The notes under the pieces are model-generated. The model made no database searches and was not told the DNA's origin. It was given only the letters and a program-made list of their open reading frames with translations. Positions 1-8,819 of a stretch of DNA of 19,124 nucleotides are shown here, piece after piece. The DNA comes from Enteropsectra breve (taxonomy: Eukaryota > Microsporidia): contig JALPMN010000560.1 of the NCBI GenBank assembly GCA_024243835.1, positions 1-19,124 of the forward strand, read 5' to 3'. Numbering within the stretch: position 1 is the first letter of the stretch; every line of letters starts with the position of its first letter. Made by a program: the position numbers and the translations under genes.

Positions 1-34
1 CTAATTATTTTAAAAACTAAAGATACTAAATATT

Positions 35-1477
35 TTACTGTATGGTAGGAAGCACATCGTCTATCCTCAGCAGTGTCTGCACAGTCTCGATTGCCAGACT
101 CACCATGCTCTTAGAGACAACCGATGGCTGTATCACCGTTTCATCATTCACCATGTCTGAAATGTAGCCTGTTCTCAGGCTGATTCCGAAGTTGTGGTTC
201 GTTGAAATATTTTTCTTGAGCTGTGAAACAATTTCCAGAGATCCCATCCCTGCATTCTGCACCAAAAAGTGCGGCATTCCAAGGAAGCCCTCAGCCAGTT
301 CTCCCAAAATAAGCGACTGAGGCCCGACATAGCGCTCCAGTTCCACGGCAATGCCTGTCTCAATCGAACCCCCGCCCGGTACAATGAAGGGCTCGTCTTT
401 CAGTGAGCGTATGACACACATGGCATCGTGCAGCGAGCGCTCTGCCTCGTCAACAACCATCTGATCGCATCCGCTTACAACAACCGTGCGCCCATAGCCC
501 TTTATCATCATCATTCCATTTGCCTTTTCAGTTTCAATTTCCAAAGGCTCTGGAATCAGCTCTACGTCACTCACCGCTGAAACTCCCAAGCAGCTGCAAA
601 GATACTCAACATCCTTGCGCTCAACCCCCTGTACGTAGCTTATTCCCAGGCGCTCCAGGAAGTGTGCTGCCAGCTCATTCACTGACTCCTTCAGAAGACT
701 CTTCTGGATGACCAGCAGTGTTGCCCCGCTCTTTTTAATTGCCTTTATTAGTTTAATGATATATTCCCGTTCTTCCTTTACAAATTTTTCCATCAGAGAA
801 TAATCGTTTATTATAATTTTAGAATCGATATTTGTTTTCGGTGCTGAGAGACAGAACTGCAGCACCAGAATCTTCTGTCTTCCCTCGGGTATCTTCCCCT
901 GCATGTTCATTAAAATACCGTTGTACAGCGCAATGTCATCGATGTTCCCTCCCGTCTTCTTTATTATTTTTGTCTTTTCTCTCTCGCCGTATTTAAGGGC
1001 ATCCACCGCTATCTCTGCCATCTTTGTTGATTTGCTGGCTATTTTGGAATTAAGGCTCGTAAGTGCCACATTCACAAACTCATCCTCTCCAATCGCCACT
1101 CTTACAGAATTTATGTATTTCAGTGCCAGTTTCTTGGCTACTTCCATCGCCTCCACCAGTTTGGCTGGATGAATTCCACGCTCCTTAAGAGCCATCATTT
1201 TCTCAAGCAGGCAGCCCACAAGAAGAACAACAGAAGTCGTTCCATCACCGCAGTTCGTGTCCTGCGCAGCACTGACACCGCTGAGTATGTGGTGTATCGG
1301 GTGTGTGGTGTAGTAGCTCATTATCGTTGCCCCATCGTTGGTAACAACATGCTTGTTGTCCTTGATAAGCATTTTATCAAGGCCCTTTGGCCCGTATGAA
1401 GTGGACAGAAGACCGACCAGTGCCTGCACAGCCTGTTTGACTGTTTCGTTTATTTTTACCTCTCTTTCTGTCTTCAT
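35..1477 (-). CDS. CCT4: T-complex chaperonin subunit delta (CCT4)
   Basis: This 480-residue protein is a group II chaperonin subunit of the cytosolic TRiC/CCT ring, which folds actin, tubulin and other proteins using ATP. Visible motifs are NDGAT (47-51), GDGTT (77-81, nucleotide and Mg binding), an acidic residue in SLHDAMCV (D351, matching the GroEL hydrolytic Asp) and PGGG (367-370). I assign delta because the apical region reads like delta subunits: LQFCLSAPKT near 206-215, EEREYI near 235, LVIQKSLL near 255-262, and a C-terminal TVQTLLRIDDV. It is about 50 residues shorter than animal CCT4, mostly at the N terminus and in apical-domain loops, as is usual in microsporidia. The ATG is directly preceded by CCC with AAAATTTT upstream, which supports this start. 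The gene is divergent from the UTP21 homologue. Another CCT paralogue is the only serious alternative. Confidence 0.93.
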   Translation of the reverse strand: MKTEREVKINETVKQAVQALVGLLSTSYGPKGLDKMLIKDNKHVVTNDGATIMSYYTTHPIHHILSGVSAAQDTNCGDGTTSVVLLVGCLLEKMMALKERGIHPAKLVEAMEVAKKLALKYINSVRVAIGEDEFVNVALTSLNSKIASKSTKMAEIAVDALKYGEREKTKIIKKTGGNIDDIALYNGILMNMQGKIPEGRQKILVLQFCLSAPKTNIDSKIIINDYSLMEKFVKEEREYIIKLIKAIKKSGATLLVIQKSLLKESVNELAAHFLERLGISYVQGVERKDVEYLCSCLGVSAVSDVELIPEPLEIETEKANGMMMIKGYGRTVVVSGCDQMVVDEAERSLHDAMCVIRSLKDEPFIVPGGGSIETGIAVELERYVGPQSLILGELAEGFLGMPHFLVQNAGMGSLEIVSQLKKNISTNHNFGISLRTGYISDMVNDETVIQPSVVSKSMVSLAIETVQTLLRIDDVLPTIQ

Positions 1478-1501
1478 GGGAATGCGAATTACAAAATTTT
1501 T
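1478..1501 (-). promoter_or_regulatory. CCT4 start-site signals: CCC at ATG plus AAAATTTT element
   Basis: On the minus strand CCC (1478-1480) touches the ATG, and AAAAATTTT (1493-1501) lies 15 bases upstream of it. CCC/GGG-like and AAATTT-like signals just before start codons are known in microsporidia. The implied transcript would have a leader of only a few bases. Seen directly; function is inferred. Confidence 0.6.
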
Positions 1502-2158
1502 ACATCCAAAGAATAAAGTAATACAGCAGGGAGAAGTTTATTTTTCTAGAATTATTGTTACATATTATTATATTTTTACCCTCATGTCATTAAATATTCT
1601 TTTAAACCACCAATCTGTTGTTAACAATTATAATTAATAGGAGATCTGAACTTTCTAAATTCATGATAAGATTTGCATAACAACAATACTTTCCAGTATA
1701 ATATAATTAACAAGATATCTGAACTATTTATAATAATTGTCTATAGCACTCATTCTAGTCTTAATAAAAATAATTTATTCATTTTGTTTTTCGAAATATT
1801 CGGTGCTTTGGCATTCATATAGGCTTAAATTAGTAAAGACTCTGGTATATTCTAGACTTGTTGGGAAATGCCTTTTGAATATTTAAAGCTTTAATAGAAT
1901 CTCTCTCTTAGAGCTTCAAATTTTATTTGAATTAAATATCTAACTAACTAATGCTATTCTATTGTTTTTAAAGACGAGACAGTGCCTCTCATCTTTAGTA
2001 TTGCTACGGCATGTTTTATCCTTGTTGTAATAACTTATAGTATGGTGTTAGTTTGGGCACTTCATCATTTAGCAATAAAAGAGTATTATTATAACCATGC
2101 TCACTTCTATATGGTGCCATAAAAAATAGAAACTGAGAATTTTGCTGAATTTTATTTT
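1502..2158. other. AT-rich divergent intergenic spacer with short repeats
   Basis: No coding sequence or RNA gene is recognisable here. It contains an imperfect 24-bp direct repeat (1629-1652 and 1702-1725, 21 of 24 identical, sharing ATCTGAACT) and one copy of a longer dispersed repeat (about 1761-1850) that recurs near 9481. It separates the divergently transcribed CCT4 and UTP21 genes. Confidence 0.6.
1761..1850 (+). repeat. Dispersed repeat, copy 1
   Basis: This stretch resembles 9481-9573 in the same orientation. Both run from an A-rich start through TTATT(T)A-C and CTTTGTT-like blocks into ATATTCGGTGCT, then GTAAAG-CTCTGG or GTGAAGGCTCTGG. The shared core ATATTCGGTGCT is at 1797-1808 here. 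The second copy lacks about 9 bases in the middle. No coding potential is seen. It may be a decayed non-autonomous element. Confidence 0.5.
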
Positions 2159-2167
2159 AAAATTTTT
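2159..2167 (+). promoter_or_regulatory. AAAATTTTT element before UTP21 homologue
   Basis: AAAATTTTT ends 12 bases before the ATG at 2180, matching the placement seen for CCT4 and for the gypsy gag gene. A C-rich GCCAC follows it 3-4 bases later, in place of a clear CCC. Its position supports choosing the first ATG over the in-frame ATG twelve codons later. Confidence 0.5.
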
Positions 2168-2179
2168 ATCTGCCACAGA

Positions 2180-4465
2180 ATGCCACTGGCTATCGGATCC
2201 TCTAAATCCAAGATGTTCCAGTACTACAGAACACCAACATCATTCACATCAGTAATTCCCCCACAGATACGCGCAATAAACGATATTCCATACATCATGG
2301 TGCCGTCTGAAAACTCCTTTGCCATATACTCGCTACAGAGCCTGCAGTTGCACTTCCTGGGGCCTGTCTTCGACACGCCAGTTGCAGATGCCATTTACGA
2401 CTCGCACAAAGTATTTGTTGCCCATCAAAATGCCATTTCCATCGTAAACAGAGGCGAGGTTATTTTCACACAGGAACTGAGGGAAATGCAGCAGATTAAA
2501 AAAATCGTGAAGTTTGGAGACCAGATGGCAGTGCTGGGCACACACTCAGAGCTCTCGTTCTACACATTCCACGAGCAGGATATTGCCAATACGGGCGCTG
2601 AGGATACTGCTGTTGATGAGTTTGGTAATGCGGTCAGTCCCTTCAACAATGTTATTCTTACGCACCAGTATGAACTGGAAAGAGCCAGTGATGATATCAT
2701 TGATATTCTTCATCCACACACGTATATCAACAAGATCCTCATATGCCACCGGTCTGGTGCAGTGGATATTTTTAATATCAATTCTAAAAAGATCATTTTC
2801 AGCTTTAACTTGGGAATGGAAATTGCAGCGCTTTGCCAGACGGGTCTTTTGGACATCGTTGCCTTTATGGGCACTGACGGCAAAATAAAAATAATGAATA
2901 TTAAAAAGAACAAAACGGTGCTTGAGCTGGACAACTACATAACCAAGGCTGGTATCAAGAATGATATTAATAATGATACTAATAATATTAATATAAAAGA
3001 TATAAAAGAATCCTGCGTTAAGAACTGCCTGCTGAGATCAATAGATAAATACCTGCTGATAATAAGGAACGAGGAACTCTTTATGTACGATCTGGAGACC
3101 AAAAAAGAGATCTTTATGAGGGAAAGGGCCCTTTCAGCTGCATTTATAAATCCAGAGATGTTTGTTGTTACATCTGCGGATGCCATTGAAATATACGAGA
3201 TTGAAAATCTTAAAGTACTGAAGAAAAGAGAAATGATGAAAGAAACGATAAGAAGCATCGAAAAGCAGGATGATCGCACTATGGTGCTGGTGGGGGACAG
3301 CAAGATCTTCAGGATGAGCATCTACAGGGACGAGCAGAACTGCTATCTCATGCGCAATGCAGAGATCGAAAAATACGATATTAATGGCGAGATTTTAATA
3401 TACGGGAAAAACGGGGTGTTTAACATTAAAAATGACGGAAAGAAGAATTTTATTGTAGACAGGCGATTCAAGTGGGTCAGGATCTACAAGGAGTACTTCA
3501 TGGGCGCGTATAATGAGCGGGTGATGATAATGAACTTAGTTTCTAACCGTATTGTTTTTGAGAAGCAAATAAACTTTATAGATGGCGTATTCAACAACGA
3601 GAAAATAGTGCTTCTGGATGAGAGTCATTTAAGGATATTCAACTACAGTGGTGAGGAGACAAAGGCATATAGAGTTGCTGGAGATGGTGGTATATTAAGT
3701 GGCATGAATCCTGGAACAATAAAAGACACAAAGCTCGTGCTGGTGGACAATCTCATTGTCTTTAAAAACAGCAGCACCATTTCTGTAATCTGCGGAGACA
3801 AATACAAAAAATATCAGGGTGAAGAATTCTGTCTGGATAACAGCGGCAAAATAATGGGGGTTATTAACAGCAATGTCCTGAGCCTGATTGATGTCGTTAG
3901 CGGCGAAGAGATTGAAAGAATTGAGATGAACAAAATGCTGAAAAGCATTGTTTTTATGGATGACCTGAAGTTTATCGGCCTGCTGGATGTGTGCAATGAG
4001 GTGCATCTGCTTTCCAATAATTCTTATTTTAGCAACGGGAAAATAGCCCAGTTGAGTGGTGCTGATGCCTCACAAGTTTATATGGGCAGTTGTAGTGCAA
4101 ACGCTTCTCACAAAGAGGATCTTGATAAGAACTTTAAAACAGACCTGGAAAGCAACTTCTACAAGAAAATGCTTCTTTACAAGGACAATCTGAAGGAGAT
4201 GGATATGGAGATTATTATAAGAGGCCTGGGCAGAGAGGAGCTTGGTGAAATTCTCCTAATGATCAAAAACAACTTAGAAAAGGACTTTATCAAAGAACAG
4301 CAGATATTAAACGGCATATTGCGTTATAGAGGAATGGAAATAGCCTGTGATAGCAGCTTAAATGACATATACAGGATTATTAAGGAAAAGTATGCGGAGC
4401 TGAGTGAAGACTATCTAAAGGCCCTGAGCTACTTGAAGCTTGAAGAGAAGAATATGCTTGTCTGA
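2180..4465 (+). CDS. UTP21: UTP21/WDR36-like U3 snoRNP (SSU processome) protein
   Basis: This 761-residue WD-repeat-type protein resembles Utp21 (human WDR36), a member of the UTP-B subcomplex of the small-subunit processome, needed for 18S pre-rRNA processing in the nucleolus. The N-terminal propeller order matches yeast Utp21: a stretch ending NSFAIYSL (about 45-52), a VFVAHQNAISI strand (78-88), FGDQMAVLG (112-120), TYINKILICHRSGAVDIFNI (181-200), and LLDIVAFMGTDGKIKIMNIKK (223-243). A helical C-terminal domain (about 640-761, with the FYKKML start and LGREELGEILLMI) corresponds to the Utp21 domain. WD signatures are strongly eroded, and an Asn-rich insert lies near 260-275. Yeast Utp21 is about 940 residues, so this copy is reduced. 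AATAAA overlaps the region just after the stop (4466-4471) and may serve polyadenylation. Another UTP-B WD protein is possible but less likely. Confidence 0.83.
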   Translation: MPLAIGSSKSKMFQYYRTPTSFTSVIPPQIRAINDIPYIMVPSENSFAIYSLQSLQLHFLGPVFDTPVADAIYDSHKVFVAHQNAISIVNRGEVIFTQELREMQQIKKIVKFGDQMAVLGTHSELSFYTFHEQDIANTGAEDTAVDEFGNAVSPFNNVILTHQYELERASDDIIDILHPHTYINKILICHRSGAVDIFNINSKKIIFSFNLGMEIAALCQTGLLDIVAFMGTDGKIKIMNIKKNKTVLELDNYITKAGIKNDINNDTNNINIKDIKESCVKNCLLRSIDKYLLIIRNEELFMYDLETKKEIFMRERALSAAFINPEMFVVTSADAIEIYEIENLKVLKKREMMKETIRSIEKQDDRTMVLVGDSKIFRMSIYRDEQNCYLMRNAEIEKYDINGEILIYGKNGVFNIKNDGKKNFIVDRRFKWVRIYKEYFMGAYNERVMIMNLVSNRIVFEKQINFIDGVFNNEKIVLLDESHLRIFNYSGEETKAYRVAGDGGILSGMNPGTIKDTKLVLVDNLIVFKNSSTISVICGDKYKKYQGEEFCLDNSGKIMGVINSNVLSLIDVVSGEEIERIEMNKMLKSIVFMDDLKFIGLLDVCNEVHLLSNNSYFSNGKIAQLSGADASQVYMGSCSANASHKEDLDKNFKTDLESNFYKKMLLYKDNLKEMDMEIIIRGLGREELGEILLMIKNNLEKDFIKEQQILNGILRYRGMEIACDSSLNDIYRIIKEKYAELSEDYLKALSYLKLEEKNMLV

Positions 4466-4576
4466 AATAAAATATTATAAACTAGACTTTGTAGCACAAC
4501 AAGATTATTTGAATGCAAATGAATATTTAGACACCATTTTTAAAATGATACGGATACATGTTTGAACTTTTATTTT

Positions 4577-4624
4577 ACTGGTAGCTATTTTTACTGGTAG
4601 CTATTTTTACTGGTAGCTATTTTT
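4577..4624 (+). repeat. 16-bp tandem repeat, three exact copies
   Basis: Unit actggtagctattttt is repeated three times without mismatch (4577-4592, 4593-4608, 4609-4624), preceded by a partial unit TATTTT. It lies about 110 bases after the UTP21 stop. Confidence 0.9.
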
Positions 4625-5381
4625 GCTGAAATTATGTCATCATTATCTGGCACCCGGCTGGATTCCGCCAAATAACTGCTAAATGCAAAAATCAGGCTAT
4701 AAAGATGTATAGTAGCATCAATTAAAAAGCACTATTAGCCAATTATATTTGGTAGTAAGACCAAGCAGATTGGGTGGAATTTGATGTTCATAAAAGAATC
4801 TCAAACGTTATACCAAACTGTTCTCTAAAATATTTAAAAATTTTGTAAAAATTTTACCCTGTCTTCGAGAGTATCTCTCTTTAATGAGATGAGGTTAGAA
4901 TAAGACCAACATTTTATAAAAAGCGTTTATTTCTTTTAAATATGTCTGTAGTTGAATATGTATGTTATTCTTAATGAACAAAATGCAGCAGTTAAAATGA
5001 TTTAGCAATTTATTCTAGAGAATAATGCATTAACATTAGCCTCAGGCGGTAAAGGTTGTTATTTTTCTGTTATATCATGTACATTTTAGTAGCAACACAT
5101 TTTAAGTAGCATGCACAATTTAAGTAGCTGACAAGCATAAACTATTGGAAGTCTTTAATAATAATATAACGATCCAACAGTTATGAAAAATGAATCTTCC
5201 TTGCAGCCATGCTGTAAAATTTATAAAAATGTATAACACTTATGAATGCCTTAACAGTAAATAAAACTCTTTGCTTATAAAAGGCCGTAAGGCACTGTAT
5301 CACACTCGTAACGGATAAATCGAACAATCAACACACCCTGACTAGTGGGACGAGGGTACAATAAAAATTTTATATTTATAG

Positions 5382-5579
5382 CAAAAATTTTATTTTTTCA
5401 AGCGAAGTCACGAGATCAAGCCAAGGAGAAGGCTTGGAAGTTACAGGCCTGTACATATCAAGAGACATGAAAATAGTGAATATCTTGAACCATTTGCTCT
5501 CTTAGCATATTGCTGCGAGAGTGTACAACCAGTAGCTTATGATTTTGCTCACAATCGCTTATATTACTGCGTTTATTAA
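5382..5579 (+). other. Short open frame without ATG, unidentified
   Basis: Sixty-five sense codons run between a TAG (5379-5381) and a TAA (5577-5579) in an otherwise stop-rich AT spacer. The middle is GC-richer and reads as a basic stretch (KPRRRLGSYRPVHIKR) followed by a Tyr/Cys-rich one. Two AAAATTTT-like elements lie just upstream (5363-5371 and 5383-5391). There is no in-frame start codon. I recognise no family. It may be a gene fragment or chance. Confidence 0.2.
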
Positions 5580-5649
5580 AGAGGAATATTTATAAAAAGC
5601 TCGAGCTATTAATAACATGCAAACAGTTACAATGACTATAAATTAAATC

Positions 5650-6858
5650 TTATTTAATGTATAAAGCAGCAACAGTTACTCCCATCCCATAGATAATCAG
5701 GCTTAGCAGCAGATAATACGTAAGAGATGCATTCTCTGGCTCCCTCCCTTGCAGCCGTTTATTCACGATGTCCTGATACGTGTGCCTTCTTTTGCTATTT
5801 ATGTACCTTCTCGCTGCCATTTTGTCCCTAATTGGGCCATCCAGTGTGTTTACTTTGCTTTGGCTATTCTTCTCAAACAGGGCTCTGTGCTTCTTCAAGA
5901 ACATTTCCATCGCTTCGAGAGATTCTTGGCTAAATACTCTGTGCGCATCTGCGCAGTGCTTGCACGTACGAGACTCCATCAGATGTCCCTTTTCTTTGTC
6001 GTGTCGTACACCCAGCGAGTGCCCAATTTCATGAGCTATCTTTTTGGCAATAAAATACCTGCTTTCTGTAAAGGCAGCCGAGACCACTGCATATGAACTC
6101 GCGAGAGAGCTTGCACCGCCCCAAAAAGAGCTTCCGTGGTAGTTTATCTGGGTCTCGCTCTCAGACTCCTCATCCTCAGCTTCAGATATTTCCTTTTTAA
6201 TTTCTATCTTTCTCTCTTTTAGCAGTATGACAAGATCTGCATTTGCTAGTGGCGTTTTGTTGTTGTATGGATTGAATCTGATCGTGTCTGCCAGCCTCCT
6301 GAATCCGTATATTGGATCCCCTCCATCCGCAAAGGGCCTTTTGTTTATAATGCTCAGGCTGCCTGTGACATTCACCGATATCTTGGCGCCACTCTCTCTA
6401 AAAATCCTGTTGACAATTTTAAAAATATCTCTGGTTTCTGATGAGATCTTTTCCTTATAATGGTTGGCCCTGAAAAAGTCATTGAAAACAAATACATTTA
6501 GCGTGAATGGTGCCTCCTCTGCAAAACTCTCTTCGCCTGTGTCCTCCTCTTCGCCGTGCTTGAGCAGAGTCTCAGAACAAATATTAAACCCTTTATACTT
6601 CGCATTATTTCTTATTCGGTAAAAACAGAAATCCTCAGAAATATTTACACGGGAGTGGTACGGATGGTTATATGCCCGAAAAACAAGCGGTTCTTTGTCA
6701 CTTGTGGCGATTATCTTGAAAAGGTTGTAGTTCCTCACAGAATCTGGCGCAATCTTCTCGAGCTCAAGGTTCTCACGATTATGGAGCTCATTTCCTGCAT
6801 GTGAAAAATACTTGAAGCTTTCTCCTAGCACCTGACGCAGAATGAATATCTTCAGCAT
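5650..6858 (-). CDS. ADAM/reprolysin-like zinc metalloprotease, membrane-anchored
   Basis: This 402-residue protein has a metzincin active site HEIGHSLGVRHD (276-287, three zinc His and the catalytic Glu) and a Met-turn candidate at M294 (GHLMES). That pattern, with HD after the third His, is typical of the ADAM/reprolysin (M12B) class. A single hydrophobic segment at 379-400 ends almost at the C terminus and probably anchors it in a membrane. The N terminus (MLKIFILRQVL) is only weakly hydrophobic, so a signal peptide is uncertain. A divergent prodomain-like region precedes the catalytic part. An acidic insert lies at 223-235. No disintegrin, Cys-rich or EGF module follows, so it is much shorter than animal ADAMs. 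Related ADAM-like proteases occur in other microsporidia, where a surface or polar-tube role has been considered. No clear AAAATTTT-CCC signal precedes the ATG. Substrate unknown. Confidence 0.82.
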   Translation of the reverse strand: MLKIFILRQVLGESFKYFSHAGNELHNRENLELEKIAPDSVRNYNLFKIIATSDKEPLVFRAYNHPYHSRVNISEDFCFYRIRNNAKYKGFNICSETLLKHGEEEDTGEESFAEEAPFTLNVFVFNDFFRANHYKEKISSETRDIFKIVNRIFRESGAKISVNVTGSLSIINKRPFADGGDPIYGFRRLADTIRFNPYNNKTPLANADLVILLKERKIEIKKEISEAEDEESESETQINYHGSSFWGGASSLASSYAVVSAAFTESRYFIAKKIAHEIGHSLGVRHDKEKGHLMESRTCKHCADAHRVFSQESLEAMEMFLKKHRALFEKNSQSKVNTLDGPIRDKMAARRYINSKRRHTYQDIVNKRLQGREPENASLTYYLLLSLIIYGMGVTVAALYIK

Positions 6859-7845
6859 TGTTTACTTTGCAAAACAGTATTTTTTAAATCATGAAACAGG
6901 GCTGTATGAGGGGCTACTAATAACGATATTCTGCCTAAATATATAGAAATACTTCAATAAAGCACATAAGCAAATAAATTTGTGTTTACTAGACTGGTTT
7001 AAGATAAACAAGACCTAAGTAGTGGCAACTATGAACTTTAGTCTAACTGAATTTGTCTGTAAAATAAATGTATGACAGTTTATTGCTGAGAGTATAATGT
7101 AAAGCTTATTAAAACTGATTTTTTTATACAATGGCATGCGTTCTATAGAGACGGTGAATATAATAACAGTATTAAAATCATGTTTATTGTTTAAAGGGAG
7201 TAGATGGCCATGTCTTTTTTACAGGTTATAACAAGAAATTTTTGATTCTGTGTACTGGTGCAGCATTTATTAGCTACAGACGACAGATGGTTTGTTATAA
7301 TACTGCATTTAAAAGCAGACCAGTGTGAAATTATACAATGGTATTTATATCAATGCGAACAGTAAATGGTTTTATTAAAGAATAGCTCTACAGTTAAGTT
7401 AATGAAACGATAAATTATGATGCTCTTTGTTGAGGATAATGTATTTCAAACTAAAGAGTTGTTGGTGTTGTTGTTTGAATGCCAAGGAAAAGCAAGTGCT
7501 CCTATTGAAATGAATAAATTAATTTTGATGGTTGATTTGATCACTCATTTTACAAACTAGGAATAAAGAACGATGAACAAATATATGACCATGTGTGATC
7601 TTTGTCTACATAATGTTCTATGTATGAATAGTTACCACTTCTATTTTTCAGTTGTTTTTCATTTTTCTTCACTTTGTTCTTTTGCAATAAATTTTTGACA
7701 AATGATGTCATTATACCACGTAATATGAAGCATAGTATATCCAAGAAAAGATGAAAATTCAACAAAATTGCAGTGCATATTCTCTTTTAGAGGCAGTTAA
7801 AATATAATGAATTTTATAAATGTAGACCTGATTTGTACCGATCTT
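6859..7845. other. AT-rich intergenic spacer, nothing recognised
   Basis: About 1 kb between the metalloprotease start and the small secreted protein gene. I see only short open frames without credible starts, and no RNA gene, repeat family or transposon signature. Confidence 0.6.
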
Positions 7846-7863
7846 AAAATTTTTGCAAAATTT
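7846..7863 (+). promoter_or_regulatory. Double AAAATTT element before the small secreted protein
   Basis: AAAATTTTT (7846-7854) and AAAATTT (7857-7863) lie just upstream of the ATG at 7873, in the position seen for the other genes. This argues for starting at 7873 and not at the in-frame ATG at 7807, which would put the motif inside the coding sequence. Confidence 0.5.
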
Positions 7864-7872
7864 ACTCTTAAT

Positions 7873-8109
7873 ATGAGAATCGCAAAAGTAGTTCAGTTCG
7901 TTTTGTGTTTGGCAATAGCAGCAATAACATTATTCGGATTCACGATGGCAAATAATGAGAATGACTCATTTTCAGAGCGATTTTTTGAATATTGGAGGAA
8001 AAACTGCGAACACTTTAAGCCTTGCAGAACTAAGAACCCTGAATGTGCCAGGAAAGCAGATATTTGCATGAAGATGTTTATTTCGAATCCAAGCAAACAA
8101 ATAAAGTAA
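7873..8109 (+). CDS. Small predicted secreted four-cysteine protein
   Basis: This 78-residue frame begins with a basic residue pair and a long hydrophobic core (about residues 6-24), then small and polar residues (FTMANN), which is a good secretion signal with likely cleavage near residue 26. The mature part is about 50 residues, charged, with four cysteines (45, 51, 58, 65) at regular 6-7 residue spacing, compatible with two disulfides. I recognise no family. The frame can extend 22 codons upstream to an ATG at 7807, but that would bury the signal peptide and the AAAATTTT element. It sits at the edge between host genes and transposon debris. It may be a lineage-specific secreted effector or wall protein. 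A chance frame cannot be excluded, given its size. Confidence 0.55.
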   Translation: MRIAKVVQFVLCLAIAAITLFGFTMANNENDSFSERFFEYWRKNCEHFKPCRTKNPECARKADICMKMFISNPSKQIK

Positions 8110-8466
8110 TTTAAGTTATTTACAGTTTTTATGCTTAATTTCAATCTTTTATCAGTCAAGTCCCAAGGGTAAGAGAGACCGGCCTAAAAAGACTAACCAC
8201 GAATGGATTATGTGTATATCATTCATTATGAAAACCACTGGGTAGAAAATTATTAAACAACTATAGGGGCTCGCCACGTTTCGCTGTGGCACACATTCTG
8301 CAGGGCTGGCAAATGAGTAATAAAACTTTAAACACTGTCGTACCTGATGATAGCGTGCTGATCTTCTTCTTATGAGTTGCCGGAAACAAAGAAGGTATTA
8401 CTGTTGTGATAGTCATTAAAATGATAGAACCCCTTTTAACCCCTTTGCACCTATAAAAGTACACTA
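8110..8466. other. Spacer before pogo remnant
   Basis: No gene is recognised. A short stretch at about 8157-8206 reads as PKGKRDRPKKTNHEWI in the plus direction, a basic AT-hook-like string, but it has no start and soon stops. A small hairpin (GCCAC..GTGGC) lies near 8273-8291. Confidence 0.4.
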
Positions 8467-8700
8467 CAGTAAAGTCCGCTTAAGAACAATTTTTGCTTAA
8501 GGACGACAAATCCGGTCCCAATTTGCTACTTTTTGTTTTTACAGTTGAAATTATCGCTTAAGGAAAACAAAATTATAGCCCACATGACATATTCAATGCA
8601 GATGAAACAGGTTCTTTTTTAAAGATATTACTAGGTAAAGCATTGGCATTTAAAGGTGATAGCTGCCATGGTTTAAAAAAAGATCACAGGGATCTTAGCT
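8467..8700 (+). mobile_element. Deleted pogo/Tigger-like DNA transposon remnant
   Basis: The left end reads TA then CAGTAAAGTCCGCTTAAG, the form of pogo/Tigger inverted ends at a TA target. GCTTAAG recurs at 8478-8484, 8495-8501 and 8556-8562, and a CCGGTCCC block lies near 8512. From 8586 the plus strand encodes part of a DDE_1 transposase: DIFNADETG, containing the first catalytic Asp, then a conserved KALAFKG and CHG-KK segment up to about 8680. The DNA-binding domain, the remaining catalytic residues and the right end are missing, so the terminal region is fused almost directly to the catalytic start. The remnant is non-functional. I am fairly sure of the superfamily. The right boundary is a guess. 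Confidence 0.72.
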
Positions 8701-8819
8701 GGCATGCGCCAAATAAAATATTTAAACTGGGTAACGTTGCTACTCAGAACCGTGGAGAAATCACTGCAGGGCAGTCCTGAAAACTCCACGTCAAACTAAC
8801 TATAGCATTGATATCACCA

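Larger units (their letters stand above)
4466..5649. other. Long AT-rich intergenic spacer
   Basis: There is no convincing gene in this 1.2-kb stretch. It holds a 16-bp tandem repeat (4577-4624), paired AAAATTTT-type elements near 4836-4856 and again at 5363-5391, and an ATG-less open stretch at 5382-5579. The paired elements look like the start signals of the flanking genes, but no sizeable ATG-initiated frame follows either pair. They may mark decayed genes or non-coding transcripts. Confidence 0.5.

Noticed and set aside
35..1477. CCT eta or another CCT paralogue
   Set aside because: The apical-domain blocks around FCLSAPKT and the C-terminal LRIDDV fit delta subunits better.
7550..7765. 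71-codon minus-strand frame
   Set aside because: It starts at TTG, is AT-rich and low in complexity, and has no upstream signal or recognised domain.
7807..7872. Upstream in-frame ATG of the small secreted protein
   Set aside because: It would place the AAAATTTT element inside the coding region and hide the signal peptide behind 22 residues.
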